This document shows, piece by piece, positions 62,625 to 64,000 of a stretch of DNA of 64,000 bases; position 1 is the stretch's first letter, and each line of letters opens with the position of its first letter. Position numbers and translations under genes: made by a program. The DNA is from Plutella xylostella (Eukaryota > Arthropoda > Insecta > Lepidoptera > Plutellidae). The DNA is taken from positions 1,126,001 through 1,190,000 of the forward strand of contig NC_063993.1 of NCBI RefSeq assembly GCF_932276165.1, given 5' to 3'. The notes beneath the pieces were generated by a model. The model was not told the origin of the DNA, ran no database searches, and saw only the letters and a list, made by a program, of their open reading frames with translations.

Positions 62625-64000
62625 GTAACTATATGTGATCTTATTATAGTACTGCGGAGTGACAGTTTTTACACCGTTAGAGCTCCCCGCAATACAAAGT
62701 ATCCAGTCGATTTGAACTGCTCGAGTTGTTAAGAAAACTTACAATTTTGCGGGGCCCTCTGGTAACAGCATTCCGTTGAAGGCACCCTGTGCCAGAAAAA
62801 TAGTTACAGCAATCCAATGAAAACTCACTATTCTAGCTATCTGCGCAAGACTATTCAGACATCTTGCCGCTTCAAAATATTTCAATATAAAATGTAGTTA
62901 AGCGGTGACGAAACGACGTACCTGTGCCACGCCCCTTAAGTATACTTACTTAACAACGTGCCGCTTTCAAGCGGCAAGATCCCTGCGCCGCGTAATTCGC
63001 GCCTTAGATTCTTAATAAATACATGATGGATAGTGGCTTCACTACATTACACTTTTCATTTTAGAAATTCTACATCTATTCATCATTCCTGCTAAACATG
63101 TATTTGTTTGTGCATTTCCTTACTCATGCACACTGCCCGACAAATGCAATTATATGACATGTAGCCTAAATAAAATAATGTACAATGCATGTTGTAAATC
63201 CGACTGTATCAATTTCTTTGATACTAATTTGTACGTAGATAATTTTAAATTGACTTGGGCCAGTTTATTTTTGTCCTCAAATCAGAAACGACGTCTAGCT
63301 ACAGAAGTAGCTCATCTTATTAACTCAGTTATAAGCATTATAACGAAGAAAACTTGTGTCCCTATTGACACCGTCAGTAGTAATACTGATAATAGTAATA
63401 GTACAGTAGATTTAAATTAGATTCCCAGACAACGGGAGAGCATCATAGCGTTGATATAAAGATTGATTCAGTTCACTGCTCTCTCGGCTCAAAACTATTA
63501 AAGGACAAGACATTTAAGAATGAATTTAAATTGGTACATCAGAATATTCAGAGTCTTTCTTCTAAATTGTTAGAAATAGAACTATTTTCGGAAAAATTTA
63601 ACATTGATTGTTTATGTATCACAGAACATTGGTTAGACGAGAATCAAATGATGTTCCAATTGAAAAATTACAAACTTATAAGCTGTTTTAACAGAAAGTG
63701 CAACGAGCATGGCGGGTCACTTATATTTCTTAAAGAAAATTGTAAATGTAAAGAACGAAAGGACATAGTTGCTCTTTCTGTTAAACACCATATAGAAATT
63801 TCATGTGCAGAGCTAAACAAGTATATAATAGTATGTACCTACAGGCCACCTACTGGTGATTTCATTACCTTTGAGACTGTCATGGAGGATGTTCTAAGGT
63901 TAGCTTCCAATAGTAAAAAGGAAGTAATAGTGTGTGGTGACTTTAATGTTGACCTATTAAGTGACTCTCCTAATAGGTCGAAATTACTGTTACTTTTTAA
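62625..64000 (+). other. Intron 40 of ft, running off the window
   Basis: First ~450 bp are unremarkable; from about 63080 it is LINE sequence. No further ft exon is visible before the end. Confidence 0.7.
63080..64000 (+). mobile_element. CR1-like LINE, 5' part with endonuclease, cut by window edge
   Basis: From about 63424 an open frame reads DSQTTGEHHSVDIKID and then the AP-endonuclease start KLVHQNIQSLSSKLLEIELF, CLCITEHWLDENQMMF, STYRPP-type VCTYRPPTGDFITFETVME and VCGDFNVDLLSDSPNRSKLL to the window end. Upstream, 63154-63420 encodes a 88-aa frame ending NSTVDLN that is one frame off, possibly the earlier part of the same protein. Complementary in content to the RT half at 8390-10104. 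Confidence 0.8.

Larger units (their letters stand above)
58652..61685 (+). repeat. Tandem EGF-exon array region
   Basis: Long (exon 38-like) and short (114-bp) EGF copies alternate: a-b, c-d-e, f-g, h-i, j. Intron text is copied with them: TTTTGATAGACAGATGCTTA, CTGGGGAATATCCATTTTCC, CTAAAAAACAGCTGTCACAA and GAATGGTATTATTCGATCCG recur in front of the copies. A fragment ACCGACTTCAAAAAAAGGAG at 58870 is a common lepidopteran repeat motif. A 24-bp palindrome lies inside. Confidence 0.9.

Noticed and set aside
4443..62624. Identification as Fat-like/kugelei, Dachsous or a Flamingo-type cadherin
   Set aside because: Flamingo has seven membrane helices and far fewer cadherin repeats; Dachsous lacks EGF and laminin-G; the tail motifs SYGSAGDELEG and YHWDCSDW fit Fat best.

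Overview
The window is eukaryotic and most likely lepidopteran (moth or butterfly). It carries many AT-rich introns with GT..AG junctions, TAGGTACCTAC-type low-complexity DNA, two tRNA-derived SINE families, TIR elements with TAA/TTA/TA target duplications, RTE and CR1-like LINE pieces, and the dispersed repeat holding (AGACGGAC)n that is common in Lepidoptera. No bacterial operon, CRISPR array, rRNA or functional tRNA gene is visible.

One gene fills the window on the + strand from 4443 to beyond the right edge: a giant atypical cadherin that I identify as the Fat (ft) orthologue. I traced 40 coding exons by chaining open frames through GT/AG sites with consistent phases. They give about 4,403 codons: signal peptide, 34 cadherin repeats (the number known for Drosophila Fat), a juxtamembrane stalk with a furin-type RNKR site, one EGF, one laminin-G, four more EGF modules, a transmembrane helix, and the start of a Fat-type cytoplasmic tail (DTLRSYGSAGDELEG and YHWDCSDW motifs). 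The 3' end of the gene lies outside the window.

Layout: 1-4385 is upstream DNA with a LINE remnant. 4443-7463 is one very GC-rich exon with most of the first nine cadherin repeats. 7464-38534 has small exons spread among long repeat-filled introns (CR1-like LINE at 8.4-10.1 kb, degenerate DNA transposon at about 14.6-16.8 kb, RTE LINE at 31.67-33.19 kb). 38.9-56.9 kb is exon-dense. 57.2-61.5 kb is a tandem array of duplicated EGF exons. 61.7-62.6 kb encodes the membrane anchor and proximal tail. The right edge holds the 5' part (endonuclease region) of another CR1-like LINE.

The most unusual signal is repeated local, direct, partial or complete duplication of this gene's own exons inside the adjoining introns: a complete copy of exon 4 after only 11 bp, copies of parts of exons 18, 23, 27, 29 (twice), 31, 37 and 38, and at least nine extra copies of an EGF cassette, five of them intact symmetric 1-1 phase units of exactly 114 bp. 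Other notable points are an acidic exon with a possible glycosaminoglycan site, an abrupt GC3 step inside exon 1, and a nested set of transposons in intron 29 that includes a broken SAP-domain gene. Fat is known as the Dachsous receptor in planar cell polarity and Hippo growth control; that role is inferred here from family membership.
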